Shown piece after piece: positions 11,351-21,620 of a stretch of 64,000 bases of DNA. Origin of the DNA: Mixophyes australis (Eukaryota; Chordata; Amphibia; Anura; Limnodynastidae). Location: contig JAVHZZ010000009.1 in assembly GCA_036250195.1 (NCBI GenBank), positions 45,537,824 to 45,601,823 of the forward strand, in the 5' to 3' direction. Position 1 is the stretch's first letter. Each line of letters starts with the position of its first letter. Under the pieces are notes generated by a model. That model was not told the origin of the DNA, did no database searches, and saw only the letters and a list, made by a program, of their open reading frames with translations. The translations under genes were made by a program, and so were the position numbers.

Positions 11351-11639
11351 GCCAAATATAAAAAAAAAATAATAAACCTCTATACTCCTCTCTTCTCTAG
11401 CGATTTTTGTTAGAGCAATTGCAAGAAGAATATTGGATTCTCTGTCCCTGCTCTAATCAGCCTCTGACTACACCTTGCTCTCTCCCTCTGTCAAATGGCG
11501 ATGGATTGCTGTGGAGGCGTGTATTTATAATGTTGAAGTATCGCGAGAACCGAGCCCCGAGATCCGACGACGTCACAATGACGTTCGGCCTAGATTTGGA
11601 TTCGGAGCGGGCGGGAGAGTACCGATACTTATTTAGTTG

Positions 11640-13340
11640 TATGCAAAAATGCCCCCTCTAAATCCAGACACTCTGCCCTCAGGCACTCTGCCCCCTCTGC
11701 ATCCAGACACACTGCCCCCTCTGCATCCAGACAAATTGACCCTCTGCATCCAGACATACTGCCCTCGCTCACACTGCCCCCTCTGCCCTCTGTCACGCTG
11801 ACCCCCTCCTCTGCTCTCTGTCACGCTGTCCCCCCTCCTCTGCCCTCTCTCACAATGTCCCCCTTTCTCTGCCCTCTCTCACGATGTCCCCCCCCTCGTC
11901 TGCACTGTCACGCTGTCCCCCTCCTCTGCACTGTCACGCTGTCCCCCTCCTCTGCCCTCTGTCACGCTGTCCCCCCCTCTGCCCTCTGTCACGCTGTCCC
12001 CCCCTCTGCCCTCTGTCACGCTGTCCCCCCCTCTGCCCTCTGTCACGCTGTCACCCCCCTCTGTCCTCTGTCACGCTGTGTCCCCCTCCACTGCCCCTCT
12101 CACGCTGTGTCCCCCTCCACTTCCCCTCTCACGCTGTGTCCCCCTCCACTGCCCCTCTCACGCTGTGTCCCCCTCCACTGCCCCTCTCACGCTGTGTCCC
12201 CCTCCACTGCCCCTCTCACGCTGTGTCCCCTCCACTGCCCCTCTCACGATGTATCCCCCGCCACTGCCCCTCTCACGATGTATCCCCCTCCACTGCCCCT
12301 CTCACGCTGTGTCCCCCTCCACTGCCCCACTCACACTGTCCTCCTCCTCTGCCCCTGTCACGCTGTGTCCCCCTCTACTCCTCTCATGATGTCCCCCTCC
12401 TCTGCCCCACTGTCACCCTCCTCTGCCCCGCTGTCACCCTCCTCTGCCCTGCTGTCACACTCCTGCCCCTCTGTCTGCCCGCTCTCACACTCCTGCCCCG
12501 CTGTCTGCCTGCCTGCTGTCACACTCCTGCCCCTCTGTCTGCCCGCTGTCACACTCCTGCTCCTCTGTCTGCCCCGCTGTCACACTCCTGCCTCTCTGTC
12601 TGCCCGCTGTCACACTCCTGCCCCTCTGTCTGCCCGCTGTCACACTCCTGCCCCTCTGTCTGCCCGCTGTCACACTCCTGCCCCTCTGTCTACCCGCTGT
12701 CACACTCCTGCCCCTCTGTCTGCCCGCTGTCACACTCCTGCCCCTCTGTCTGCTCCGCTGTCTGCCCGCTGTCACACTCCTGCCTCTCTGTCTGCACCGC
12801 TGTCACACTCCTGCCCCTGTCTGCCCGCTGTCACACTTCTGCCCCCCTGTCTGCCCCGCTGTCACACTCCTGCCCCTCTGTCTGCCCGCTGTCACACTCC
12901 TGCCCCTCTGTCTGCCTACTGTCACACTCCTGCCCCTCTGTCTGCCCACTGTCACACTTCTGCCCCTCTGTCTGCCCGCTGTCACACTCCTGCCCCTCTG
13001 TCTGCCCCGCTGTCTGCCCGCTGTCACACTCCTGCCCCTCTGTCTGCCCGCTGTCACACTCCTGCCCCTCTGTCTTCCCGCTGTCACACTCCTGCCCCTC
13101 TGTTTGCCCCTCTGTCACACTCCTGCCCCTCTGTCTGCCCGCTGTCACACTCCCGCCCCTCTGTCTGCTCCGCTGTCTGCCCGCTGTCACACTCCTGCCC
13201 CTTTATCTGCTCCGCTGTCTGCCCGCTGTCACACTCCTGCCCCTCTGTCTGCCCGCTGTCACACTCCTGCCCCTCTGTCTGCCCGCTGTCACACTCCTGC
13301 CCCTATGTCTGCCCCGCTGTCGCACTCCCTCTCACTCCTC
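11640..13340. repeat. C-rich minisatellite, 1.7 kb
   Basis: The plus strand is almost pure C and T with TGTCAC landmarks. In the first part (to about 12400) the landmark is CTCACGCTGTGTCCCC with units of about 20-30 bp. In the second part the unit is about 30 bp with CGCTGTCACACTCCTGCCCC and CTCTGTCTGCC. Long open frames on both strands are a side effect of the repeat, not genes. Confidence 0.95.
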
Positions 13341-13567
13341 TGCCACGAGCCAGCCATAGGAAAAAACCAAAGAGCACATAAACTTACCAATCAGCGCGGC
13401 GCCGGGACCCAGCAGACTCCTCACTCCCGCAGCTGTCACTGACGTCAGTGACGCTGACTTCGATATTCAGTGACAGCTGCGGGAGAGAGGAGTCTGCTGG
13501 GTCCCAGCGCCGCGCTGATTGGTAAGTTTATGTGCTCTTTGTTTTTTTCTATGGCTGGCTCGCGGCA
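13341..13567. repeat. Long inverted repeat, arms ~100 bp, loop ~24 bp
   Basis: The left arm (13341-13442) is nearly the exact reverse complement of 13467-13567. Both contain CAGCGCGGCGC-type DNA and an ATTGGTAAGTTTATGTGCTC string. The centre is CACTGACGTCAGTG, a palindrome with a perfect cyclic-AMP-response-type TGACGTCA at 13440-13447. The structure could form a cruciform or be a foldback element next to the minisatellite. Confidence 0.9.
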
Positions 13568-13965
13568 CCCCAGTGAACCGCCGGTCTAATCCAAAGACTG
13601 GAACACAGCTTGATAACCCCTTTTTTTCAGTAATGTGTGGTCAGCACTCTCAGCAACTGCAAGTCTGGTCTCCAGTCATATATCATCAGCATACTGTAAA
13701 CACCATATCTCTCTTCCACTCAGTAGGTAAGAAAAGGAAAGATAATACACTATATGGTGTAGTATTTCAATGGTAACACCATTTAATCAGAATTAACATA
13801 TAAAATGCACACTCACAAAGAGTAATAAAAGTACAAGCTTATCTGTAATTCAGGTAACAGATATACCATGTCCTCAGGTACAACAGGAACCTCCCACAGT
13901 CTTCCGCACAGGACTAACTAATGGTATGGTAATCCAAATATACCAAGGATAAATAGAAAGAGCCT

Positions 13966-14006
13966 CTACGCGTTTCGTTCTCAACAGGACTTCCTCAGGA
14001 GGTGAT
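13966..14006 (-). ncRNA. Degenerate hammerhead-ribozyme-like motif, element A
   Basis: On the minus strand CCTCCTGAGGAAGTCC is followed by a short loop and then GAACGAAACGCG. The GAAAC half of the core is intact and a short stem II can form with one mismatch. The CUGAUGA half reads CUGAGGA, which should abolish cleavage. Confidence 0.45.
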
Positions 14007-14039
14007 AAGTGTGGCCTAAACCAGGGATGTATATATAGC

Positions 14040-14400
14040 GATGTGCATCGCCATTTTGCGCATGTGCATTGCGCTAAACGGACTGCGCATGGCAGACCCA
14101 TCGGTCTTACTGCGCATGCGCGGCTACGGTACTGTTGCGATTCTCTGATCACAGGCAGTCCCCTATTCAATTGTTAGTGATGAGATGTAAGGGATATAGT
14201 ACTGGGATGTGAGAGATATAGAAACTCTCAATAATTGTGAAAAAATAGCGGTTGCCATCTTGGTAAAGGAGATCTAATGAATCAGCCTTTTTGTCTGCCA
14301 TTTTGGTGCAGGTGATACAATAAAGTATGGCGGTGGCCATCTTGGTAAGGGAAGAACAAATAAATGGCTCCAGAAAACGGCCATCTTAGTGCAGGTGCTA
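14040..14400 (-). promoter_or_regulatory. pLTR-like segment with NRF1- and YY1-like sites
   Basis: GCGCATGCGC occurs at about 14114, with further GCGCATG strings near 14057 and 14089. Four GCCATCTT/GCCATTTT strings lie at about 14049-14385; on the minus strand they read AAGATGGC, the YY1 core. Such sites are common in CpG-type promoters. They lie just upstream of the hammerhead-like motif in transcription sense. Confidence 0.4.
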
Positions 14401-14760
14401 AAGTGCTATAAGTGCTAGTGCTTCAGATGATAGTAATAAATAACCGGGATCTGTAGATCCAATATAAGTGAACATACTCTCTAGTATAAACAGATACAAA
14501 TATACAATACATATATAAAATAAAGGTAACTAATAATAAATAATATAGTGTATAATGCAAGTGAGTAGAGTAACCATACATCTGTAAATATATCCTGATC
14601 AATTGCAATTATATGATATACCATTAATAAAATACATATACATATAATAGCTTAAAACAATACGTGGCAGGGGGGGGGGCTCAGGTATGTATAGAACAAT
14701 TTACAACAACACTCATGAATAATTCTAGAATATTAGTAGAAATAAAAATCATAAAAAAAA

Positions 14761-15081
14761 TCATAAAAAAGGTGCAATCTCATAGCCTTCATTAAAACCA
14801 GCGGGGGCCAAAGTGCCTAATTGAAAGATCCAGAACATCTCACGTCTAGATAATTTTGTCTGGATATCGCCCCCTCTTGGACCTAATCGAACATTTTCGA
14901 TTCCTTTGAACATAAGGGAACTAGGGTCTGAATTATGTGTGCTGAGAAAGTGTTTAGATACTGAATGTGATTCTATTCGATTTTTTATATTGCGGACATG
15001 CTCTTGTATCCGTAATTTTAATGGTCTCTTAGATTTGCCCACATACTTCAATCCACATGAGCATTCTAATAGGTAAATCAC
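14761..15081 (-). pseudogene. Penelope GIY-YIG endonuclease domain
   Basis: The 106-residue reading MIYLLECSCGLKYVGKSKRP, continuing with LKLRIQEH and RREMFWIFQLG, is the GIY-YIG nuclease of Penelope-like elements. It keeps the Y...YVG core, the catalytic-type Arg after LKL, and the Glu of RREMFW. The domain nicks the target so that reverse transcription can start. A cysteine cluster (CNHCNMCKYA) encoded at about 15160-15195 matches the linker before the nuclease. The domain itself has no stop and ends naturally after LGTLAPAGFNEG, but the region upstream is frameshifted. Confidence 0.85.
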
Positions 15082-15505
15082 GGATGATGTTTGTCAATTC
15101 GAAAATTGTTTAATATCTTATTTTATACTGTTGTCATGATTGTAAAATATTTTCTTGTCTGGATGTGCATATTTGCACATATTACAGTGATTGCATTTGT
15201 TAGATCCCTTGATTTCCAGGAATGTTTTTCTAGTGTTCTGGTATCATACTGGGAGCTAGAGCGTCCTTAAGGTTTCTGCTCTTGCGAAAGACAATATCAG
15301 GTCTGGTGGGTAGGATATTAGCTAGAATGGGATCCATTCTCAGTACTTCCCAGTGTTTGGTTATAGTTTACCTAATCCTACGTTCACCTGCGCTATAGTT
15401 GGTGATGAACGGAACATATCCAGTTTTTGGTTCTTTATTCTTATACTGCATTAATTCAGTCCTGTTGGTCTCCACTGTTTTTTTCAGAGCCTTTTGTAAT
15501 TATTG

Positions 15506-16262
15506 TTAAGGATATCCTCTATCTTGGAAGCGTTGTGCATATAAGGAAAGTTGTGTTTTACATTGAGACTCATTGCTACAATTTCGCTTAATTCTCGAGA
15601 ATTGTGAAAAGGGGATGTTTGTTTTCCATCTATTGACATGGCTACTTTTAAAATGTAGATAGCTGTTAGTATCAACAGTCTTGATGAAGTTTTGGGTTTC
15701 AACTTTGTTGTCTGAGCCCATCAAGACTAGATCTAAAAACTCAATATTGTGTTTATTGCGATTTGCAGTGAATCTAAGATTGTAGTCATTATTTCCAATG
15801 TAAGTTAAAAAAGAATCAATAGAATCATTGTCTCCCTCCCAGACCAGTTGAATGTCATCTATATATCTCTTGTAAAATTTGATATGCTTCGAGAAAGGGT
15901 TAGGATTGTAAATATGTATTGTCTCCCAACTTCCCATAAAAAGATTTGCGAAGCTCGGCGCAAAAATTGTCCCCATCGCGGTTCCGCAAGTCTGGAGATA
16001 AAAGCTGTCTAAAAATTTAAAATAGTCATGGGTGAGGATAAAATTAATTAACTCACATATAAAATCTTTGTGATCTTGGGATAAATCGGAGTCAGGATTT
16101 AAAAACTCCCTGCATGCGTTAATGCCTTTACTATGCTCAATTGCTGTATAGAGAGATTGCACATCTATGGTGAGCCATGTATATTCTGGACACCATTTAA
16201 AATTTTCAAAAAGATTAAGTACGCTGGTCGTGTCCTTCAAATAGGACTTCTTCCTTTTTATG
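15506..16262 (-). pseudogene. Penelope-like reverse transcriptase, 5'-truncated
   Basis: The reading carries reverse transcriptase motifs in order. Motif A is TIDVQSLYTAIEHSKG. Motif B is GTAMGTIFAPSFANLFMG. Motif C is YKRYIDDIQLVWEG, with the YIDD catalytic box intact. NIEFLDLVL follows. The wording of motif B (GTAMGTxFAPSxANLFM) is the signature of the Penelope class, which is related to telomerase. The N-terminal half is absent because the copy starts at about 16262. A frameshift near 15700 breaks the C-terminal part. Confidence 0.9.
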
Positions 16263-16785
16263 GTTCTTTATTGTCAGGATGGTAATAATTGTTTGACACC
16301 ATATACTTGCACAGCAATTATGCAGACCCTAAACGCTTACTATACATAGTCCAGCTCTCTGTCAAGATCAGCCAGCTATCCCAGTGTTGATCTCTCTGAA
16401 CAATAAAACAAGCAGGGTTTTATACCTGACACTCCTCCCACAGGCCTAGCTTGATGGATAGGTGACACACCCACCTTCTCTTTAAAAAGGAAACGCCTAT
16501 CCCTGGCTCTGTTTAGACTTTCAGATACACCCTGTCTGTTTGCTGAGAGGAAGCAGCTTTTTGAATCTTGTAAGTAAACCAACTCTTACTACACATATGT
16601 TTTTACCTGGTTTAATCCCCACCTATGTACATAACTGTGCCAATGTTTTACTCTACTTCCCTGCTTTCTCTGCATATTGCCAGCTAAATGCCTCCTTTTG
16701 TTACAATATATATATATATATATATTGAATATATGTATATATATATTAGTTAGTGCAGATAACAGATACCACATAAAAGGGGGCG
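16262..16785. other. Unassigned repeat-like segment
   Basis: A short open frame on the minus strand (16582-16376) resembles no known family. The segment is bounded by the truncated Penelope copy and by a (TA)n tract at 16708-16748. It may be LTR or leader DNA from another element. Confidence 0.25.
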
Positions 16786-16887
16786 CGTAACCCTATTCAG
16801 TGTACAGTCACTAGGCGGGATAATTACACCCAAAGTCCAATGTACAGGAGGCAGCCAGTTCCAATACAGGTGGTGAGTCTGGAAAAT

Positions 16888-18131
16888 CTATAAAGGAATA
16901 AAGGAAACACGGCGCCACATAGTGTATTACCACAATAAAATAATGTAATAAGAGAGAGTAAAGTGGATGAGTCATATGTATACTCAAAGATAATAACTTC
17001 TTTCCGATAGGGCTAATGAAACCGAAAGGGTGATTAGATATATACAAAAGTGACAGCACACTGTGTTCAATGCCACCAATGTAATCACCAATAAACATAT
17101 ATCTGCGTACCAGATGATAGAACCAGAAGATGTATGAATCAGTTCAATGGAAAACTCCAAATCTGAGCAGCTGTTACCAGTAACGTCACTCATCCAAGTG
17201 TATAATTCTGTTAGGACTGTAACTTCAGCATCATAGGAGCAATATAAAAAAAACTCATATAGTGTAATATTGTAAAACTCAGATTTTACTAATAAAATAG
17301 TAAGTATCACACTTACATAAAAACACAAGGTAACAAACATATATTGGTATCTTTAGGTACTCATCTGGGATGTATTCAGAGATGTATGCTTAGATATCAA
17401 TCAGCTCATATGTAGATCTCTGCAGCGCTCCCACCACACTAGTACCACGATATCCAAACAGATGATGGAAAGGTCCTTAGACACTCCTCAACGCGTTTCG
17501 TCTGGTTAGATGTTCAGACTTCATCAGGAGGAAAAAATAGTATAATAAAGAAGCAAGAATCTCCAGCGCTTTTTAAATGATGCCAGCGCCATCTTGGACA
17601 TGCGCAGTAGCGTCTATGACGCGCGCATTGCTTCAATCACATGATTGATTCATCAGTCACATGGTTAACTCTGGTGAGGAACACCAGACACTAGAGGATA
17701 ATTGCTATAGTAAAACCATGTCCTCGTTTGTGGCATCCGAAGATAGTTAGTAATACAGCTTGAAAAGAGTACACACAACAATGGCTTATCTCCTAGATAG
17801 CAGAATCTCATAAGTAGATATAGGATAAACATAATACAGTACAAATGTAGTACCCATCATAAATTATTATATAGTGAAGTGGGTAGTTAGTAAAAAAAGT
17901 GAAATAGAACTGCACATATATGAAATATACCAATTAGCATAACTCAGCAACAGAACTGGCTAATCAGCAGTATTTAATATACAATTTAAAAAAATATATA
18001 TTACATATATGCAAGATATATGCAAGCGCTGGAGATTCTTGTATACATCTGACTCATCCACTTTACTCTCTCTTATTACATTATTTTATTGTGGTAATAC
18101 ACTATGTGGCGCCGTGTTTCCTTTATTCCTT

Positions 18132-18134
<3 letters not shown>
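16888..18134 (-). mobile_element. Penelope-like element B, non-coding, with inverted ends
   Basis: The segment 16888-16983 is repeated in reverse complement at about 18040-18134 (shared strings CACGGCGCCACATAGTG and GAGAGAGTAAAGTGGATGAG). A second matching pair lies at about 17553 and 18024 (CAAGAATCTCCAGCGCT and its complement). Inside is a hammerhead-like motif. Partly inverted duplicate ends plus a hammerhead are typical of Penelope-like elements. No coding part survives. Confidence 0.65.
17474..17533 (-). ncRNA. Hammerhead ribozyme motif, element B
   Basis: On the minus strand CTGATGA is followed by a stem of GTCTG paired with CAGAC across a 10-nt loop, then GAAAC. A short stem III of four pairs (ACGC with GUGU, one G-U pair) closes before a GTC cleavage triplet. 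Stem I can form from TCCT and AGGA, slightly offset from the core. All invariant core bases of CUGAUGA and GAAA are present. Hammerheads are known in the terminal repeats of Penelope-like elements. Confidence 0.65.
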
Positions 18135-18171
<37 letters not shown>

Positions 18172-18178
18172 CACACAT
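18134..18178. repeat. (TA)n microsatellite
   Basis: Alternating TA separates Penelope element B from the LINE tail. Confidence 0.9.
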
Positions 18179-18184
18179 ACTTCT

Positions 18185-20695
18185 ATTATTATTATTAAGT
18201 TCTATTTATAGGGCGCCACTAGGTTTCCGTAGCGCCGTACAGGGACAAATGAATTACAATACGAGGTGAGACAGCACAGTACAGTAAACAGTAAACACAG
18301 TAACTCAGTAAGCTCAATGCACAGCTAGAGACGGCGGGGAGGGGAGAGGGAAGATATGCATATGACGGAGCCCAAGAGGGAGTGCGCGGATGACAGGGAG
18401 ACCCCAGAGGGGAGAGGAGGGAGTGAGAGGGGACGGGGGATGGAGGGTCCTCGAGGAGGAGGGCTAAGTAGCTGGAGAGCAGAGTTAGAAGTGGTGGAAA
18501 CAGGAGGAGAGATGGCCCTGCTCAGAGAAGCGTACAATCGAAGGGGTTGGGTAGACAGACAGAGAGACGCAGGGGAGAGGGGGAGAAAAGGAGGAACAGA
18601 GGCAGATAAAGGGAAGGGGAATGGAGGGGGAGAGGCAGAAGATAATGTAGGAAGTTAAGTAAGAGACTGGAAGGCTTAAAGAAAAATTAAGGTTTTTAAA
18701 GTCCATTTGAAACTGGACAGATTAGGGGAAGTTCTGATGGAGGAAAGAAGCTTATTCCAGTGGAGGGGGGCAGCGCGGGCGAAGTCTTGGATACGTGCAT
18801 GGGAGGAGGTTGTCAGGGGGGAAGATAGGTGACAGTCATTGGCAGAATGGAGAAGGCGGGATGGAACGTGAATAGAGAGGAGGGTGGAGATGTAGTGTGC
18901 AGTGGAGTTGGGGAGGGCCTTGTATGTGAGTGTGAGGAGCTTGAACAGGATTCTCTAGGGGAAGGGGAGCCAGTGAAGGGCTAGGTTGAGGGGGGAGACA
19001 GAAGAGGAGCAGCGAGAAAGGAAGATAAGCCTAGCGGCAGTGTTAAGAACAGATCGAAGGGGAGTGAGATGAGAGTGGGGGAGGCCAGTAAGGAGAAGGT
19101 TGCAGTAGTCCCAGCGGGGGATGATCAGATAGTGAATAAGACATTTGGTGGCATCTTGGGAGAGGAAGGGACGGATGCGAGCAATGTTACGCAGCTGGAA
19201 GCGGCAGGATTTAGCAAGAGAGAGAATGTTGGGGCCAAAGGAGAGAGAGGAGTCGAGGATGACACCGAGGCAGCGAAGTTGGGGGACAGGGGCGATAGAA
19301 GAGTTGTCGACAGTGATAGAGAGGTCAGAAGGGGATGAGGTATGCGGGGGAGGAAAGACTATGAGTTCAGTTTTGGCGAGGTTAAGTTTGAGAAATCGAG
19401 AGGACATCCAGGAGGAGATGGCAGAGAGGCAGACGGACACCCTAGAGAGGAGGGAAGGAGAGAGATCAGGAGTGGTATAGTTGAGTGTCGTCAGCGTAAA
19501 GGTGGTAGTTAAGGCCGTATGAGCTGATGAGTTCACCCAGGAAAGAGGTGTATAGAGAAAAGAGTAAGGGTCCCAGAACAGAGTACTGAGGGACCCCAAC
19601 TGGAAGGGTGGACGGGGGGGGAGAGACCCAGAGGTGGTGACAGAGAAGGATCGGTCAGCAAGGTAAGAGGTGAACCGGGACAGGACTGGGCCGGAGAGGC
19701 CAAAGGACTGGAGGTTGTGGAGGAGGAGGGGGTGGTCAACAGTGTCAAAGGCTCTAGAGAGATCAAGGAGGATGAGAAGGCAGAAGTGGCCCCTGGCTTT
19801 AGCAGAGAGGAGGTCATTGGTGACTTTAGCCAGGGCAGTTTCAGTGGGGTGAAGTGGGCGGAAACCAGACTGGAGAGGATCAAGAAAGGAGTATTCAGAA
19901 AGGTAGGAGGTGAGACGGCTGCAGACAAGCCTCTCGAGAATTTTGGAGGCAAAGGGGAGAAGAGATATGGGGCGATAGTTAGAGAGAGAAGTGGGGCCAA
20001 GATTAGGTTTCTTAAGAATAGGGGATAAGAGAGCATGTTTGAAGGAGGAGGGGAAGATGCCAGTGGAGAGGGAAAGATTAAAGAGGTGAGCGAGGTGGGA
20101 GCAGGTGGTGGGGGAAAGGGAGCTAAGAAGGTGGGAGAGGATGGGATCCAGGGGACAGGTAGAGGGGGGAGGATGAAATGAGTGGACTTCCTCGCCCATG
20201 GTGGGGCAGAAGGAGTGGAGGGGAAGGTAGCTAGGGGGGAGGACGGAAGATTGGGGGGTGGACGAGAGAGTGGAAGCGGAGATTTCAAGTCGGATGGCCT
20301 CGATTTTTTGAAGAGAAAAAGGAGGCAAAGTCGGAGGCAGTCAGAGAGGAGGGGGGGGGAGTGGAGGGGGCCAGGAGAGTGATGAAGGTGGCAAAGAGGC
20401 GGCGGGGGTTAGAGGACTGGGAAGAGAGGAGGGATTTAAATAAAGATTGTTTAGCGAGTGAGAGGGCAGAGCTGTAGGATGAAAGGATGAATTTAAAGTA
20501 GAGGAAGTCAGCCAGGGAGCGGGATTTTCTCCAGTGACATTCAGCGGAACGGGAGCATTTTTGGAGGAAGTTGGTAAATTTGGAGTGCCAGGGTTGGGGT
20601 TTGGAGCAGCGAGGGTGGACGGAGTGAGCAGGGGCGACCGCATCCAGAGCATAGGGTGAGGGTGTGACTGTAGAGGGAGACCGCCCGGTTGGGGC
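18185..20695 (-). mobile_element. L2-type LINE, 5'-truncated
   Basis: On the minus strand it contains a reverse transcriptase and a 3' region ending in GGCGCCCTATAAATAGAAC followed by an (ATA/AAT)n tail at 18185-18198. That is the standard end of L2-type LINEs in frogs. The endonuclease domain is absent, since the copy begins at about 20695 against DIRS sequence. Confidence 0.8.
18955..20690 (-). pseudogene. L2 LINE reverse transcriptase, frameshifted
   Basis: The main reading (20328-18955, 457 residues) contains FSLQKIEAIRLEIS, NYRPISLLPFASKILERLV, QSGFRPLHPTETAL and LILLDLSRAFDTVDHPLLL (motif A). It ends with IIPRWDYCNLLLTGLP and LNLALHWLPF. The catalytic YADD box is lost from this frame but is encoded at 19487-19498 in a shifted frame ([12 protein letters not shown]). 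Two compensating frameshifts therefore flank it. The region before 20328 is also shifted and encodes pieces equivalent to the linker between endonuclease and reverse transcriptase. It is a dead copy. Confidence 0.85.
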
Positions 20696-20696
20696 A

Positions 20697-21110
20697 TCTT
20701 TTCAACAACAATCCCATCATTTACATTCCTCCATACCCTCCAGGGAACTATATTGGACCAGCAGATGACCGGGTCAGGCCATAAGGAATGTAAACAAGCC
20801 AGGTCAGATTGTATAAGCAGAATTAAACCCATGTCCTTAACATGACCAAAATCTTGCCCCCCAAGATGGATTACCAAAATTTCCGGTACCCCCCCTAACA
20901 ATCTCCCTCGAAAAACCATGCCCTAAAATTTGTCCCACGCAAACCCCACTGACCCAACCAGGAAACCATTACAGGCCCAGGAAAGAATGGAGTGTCCGCT
21001 GCTGCCCAGAGTAGAGTTGCCCAGTAAACAAAGGAGTGGCCAACTACCCAGATCCACAGAGGCCTCTGATAAGCTGTAAGTAATGAGAAAAAGCCCAATC
21101 TCAATAAAAC
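20697..21110 (-). pseudogene. SGNH/GDSL-hydrolase-like ORF of the DIRS element
   Basis: In one frame the reading gives WIWVVGHSFVYWA, which fits block I of SGNH hydrolases with H in place of D (G-H-S). A second frame (20919-20697) gives PEILVIHLGGQDFGH, equivalent to the G-N-D block with Asn changed to Gln. Next comes LLIQSDLACLHSLWPD and a tail ending VVEKM. SGNH-like ORFs are known in some vertebrate DIRS-like elements; their role is unclear. Loss of the expected Asn and a frameshift between the two pieces indicate decay. Confidence 0.55.
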
Positions 21111-21429
21111 ATACAAGTGAAGAGGATGAAACAGCAGATAAAGCAAAGAACGGAAGGCAAAGTAGCATGGTTAGAGCAGAAAAAGAGTATGCGGCAGAAA
21201 GCGGTAAAATAAGAAAGCCCTAGAAGAAAAACTCAGAGCACATAGAACAAGACATAGAGGAAAAAAACGGAGAAGAGAAGAAAGGACAGGAGACACAAAC
21301 AAAGGTAAAAATGATAAAAACCTTGTTTAACCAACAACTAATCATGCCCAAATCAGAAGAATAATCAGGTTAAATACATTTGTACCTGTGCTTTCAAATG
21401 AACAAGTAACCAAAGCCCTGTGTCCCCCA

Positions 21430-21620
21430 CAGGCAGAAACCACAGAAAACAGAACAGAAATTCAGTACAGTAGAGATGGCCGCACAGACCTCATAAAAAC
21501 ATTCGACTTTCACCTTCCCAGATGCTGGATACATTGTATGAACAAACAATCCACAGCTGCAGATGTGGCCTCTCCTATCTGAATTGAATGCATCCCAAAC
21601 AAGCTGTTATCCAACCCCAT
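21430..21620 (-). pseudogene. DIRS tyrosine recombinase, C-terminal box
   Basis: The minus strand reads HSIQIGEATSAAVDCL, then CIQHLGR, a stop and KSN. This aligns with the H-x-x-R box and the HLGRW box of DIRS recombinases. The Arg codon has become CAG (Gln), consistent with CpG decay, and stops interrupt the reading. Confidence 0.55.

Larger units (their letters stand above)
9413..11632 (-). mobile_element. hAT transposon copy 2, internally deleted, right end lost
   Basis: It starts with TAGAGATGGTCACTGACCCC, identical to the 3' terminus of the full-length copy, and carries the GGTTTT-rich subterminal region. The gene is reduced to its N-terminal leader. The GC-rich promoter end breaks off at about 11632 inside GAGAGTACCGATACTT, before the terminal CATCTCTA. 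A C-rich minisatellite starts directly after it. Confidence 0.8.
13720..16262 (-). mobile_element. Penelope-like retroelement A, 5'-truncated
   Basis: On the minus strand it holds a Penelope-type reverse transcriptase, a CxxC linker, a GIY-YIG endonuclease and a 3' region ending in a hammerhead-like motif (about 13966-14006). That order is diagnostic of the canonical Penelope class. It begins abruptly at about 16262 in the middle of the reverse transcriptase. The outer 3' edge near 13720 is an estimate. Confidence 0.8.

Noticed and set aside
11855..13381. Open frames of about 500 codons on the plus strand and several on the minus strand
   Set aside because: They lie wholly in the C-rich minisatellite and consist of repeated CHTPAPLSAR or SVTAGRQRGR text; all frames are open because the unit lacks stops.
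18356..20028. Plus-strand frames rich in Glu, Arg and Gly
   Set aside because: They are the antisense of the L2 reverse transcriptase and its 3' region.
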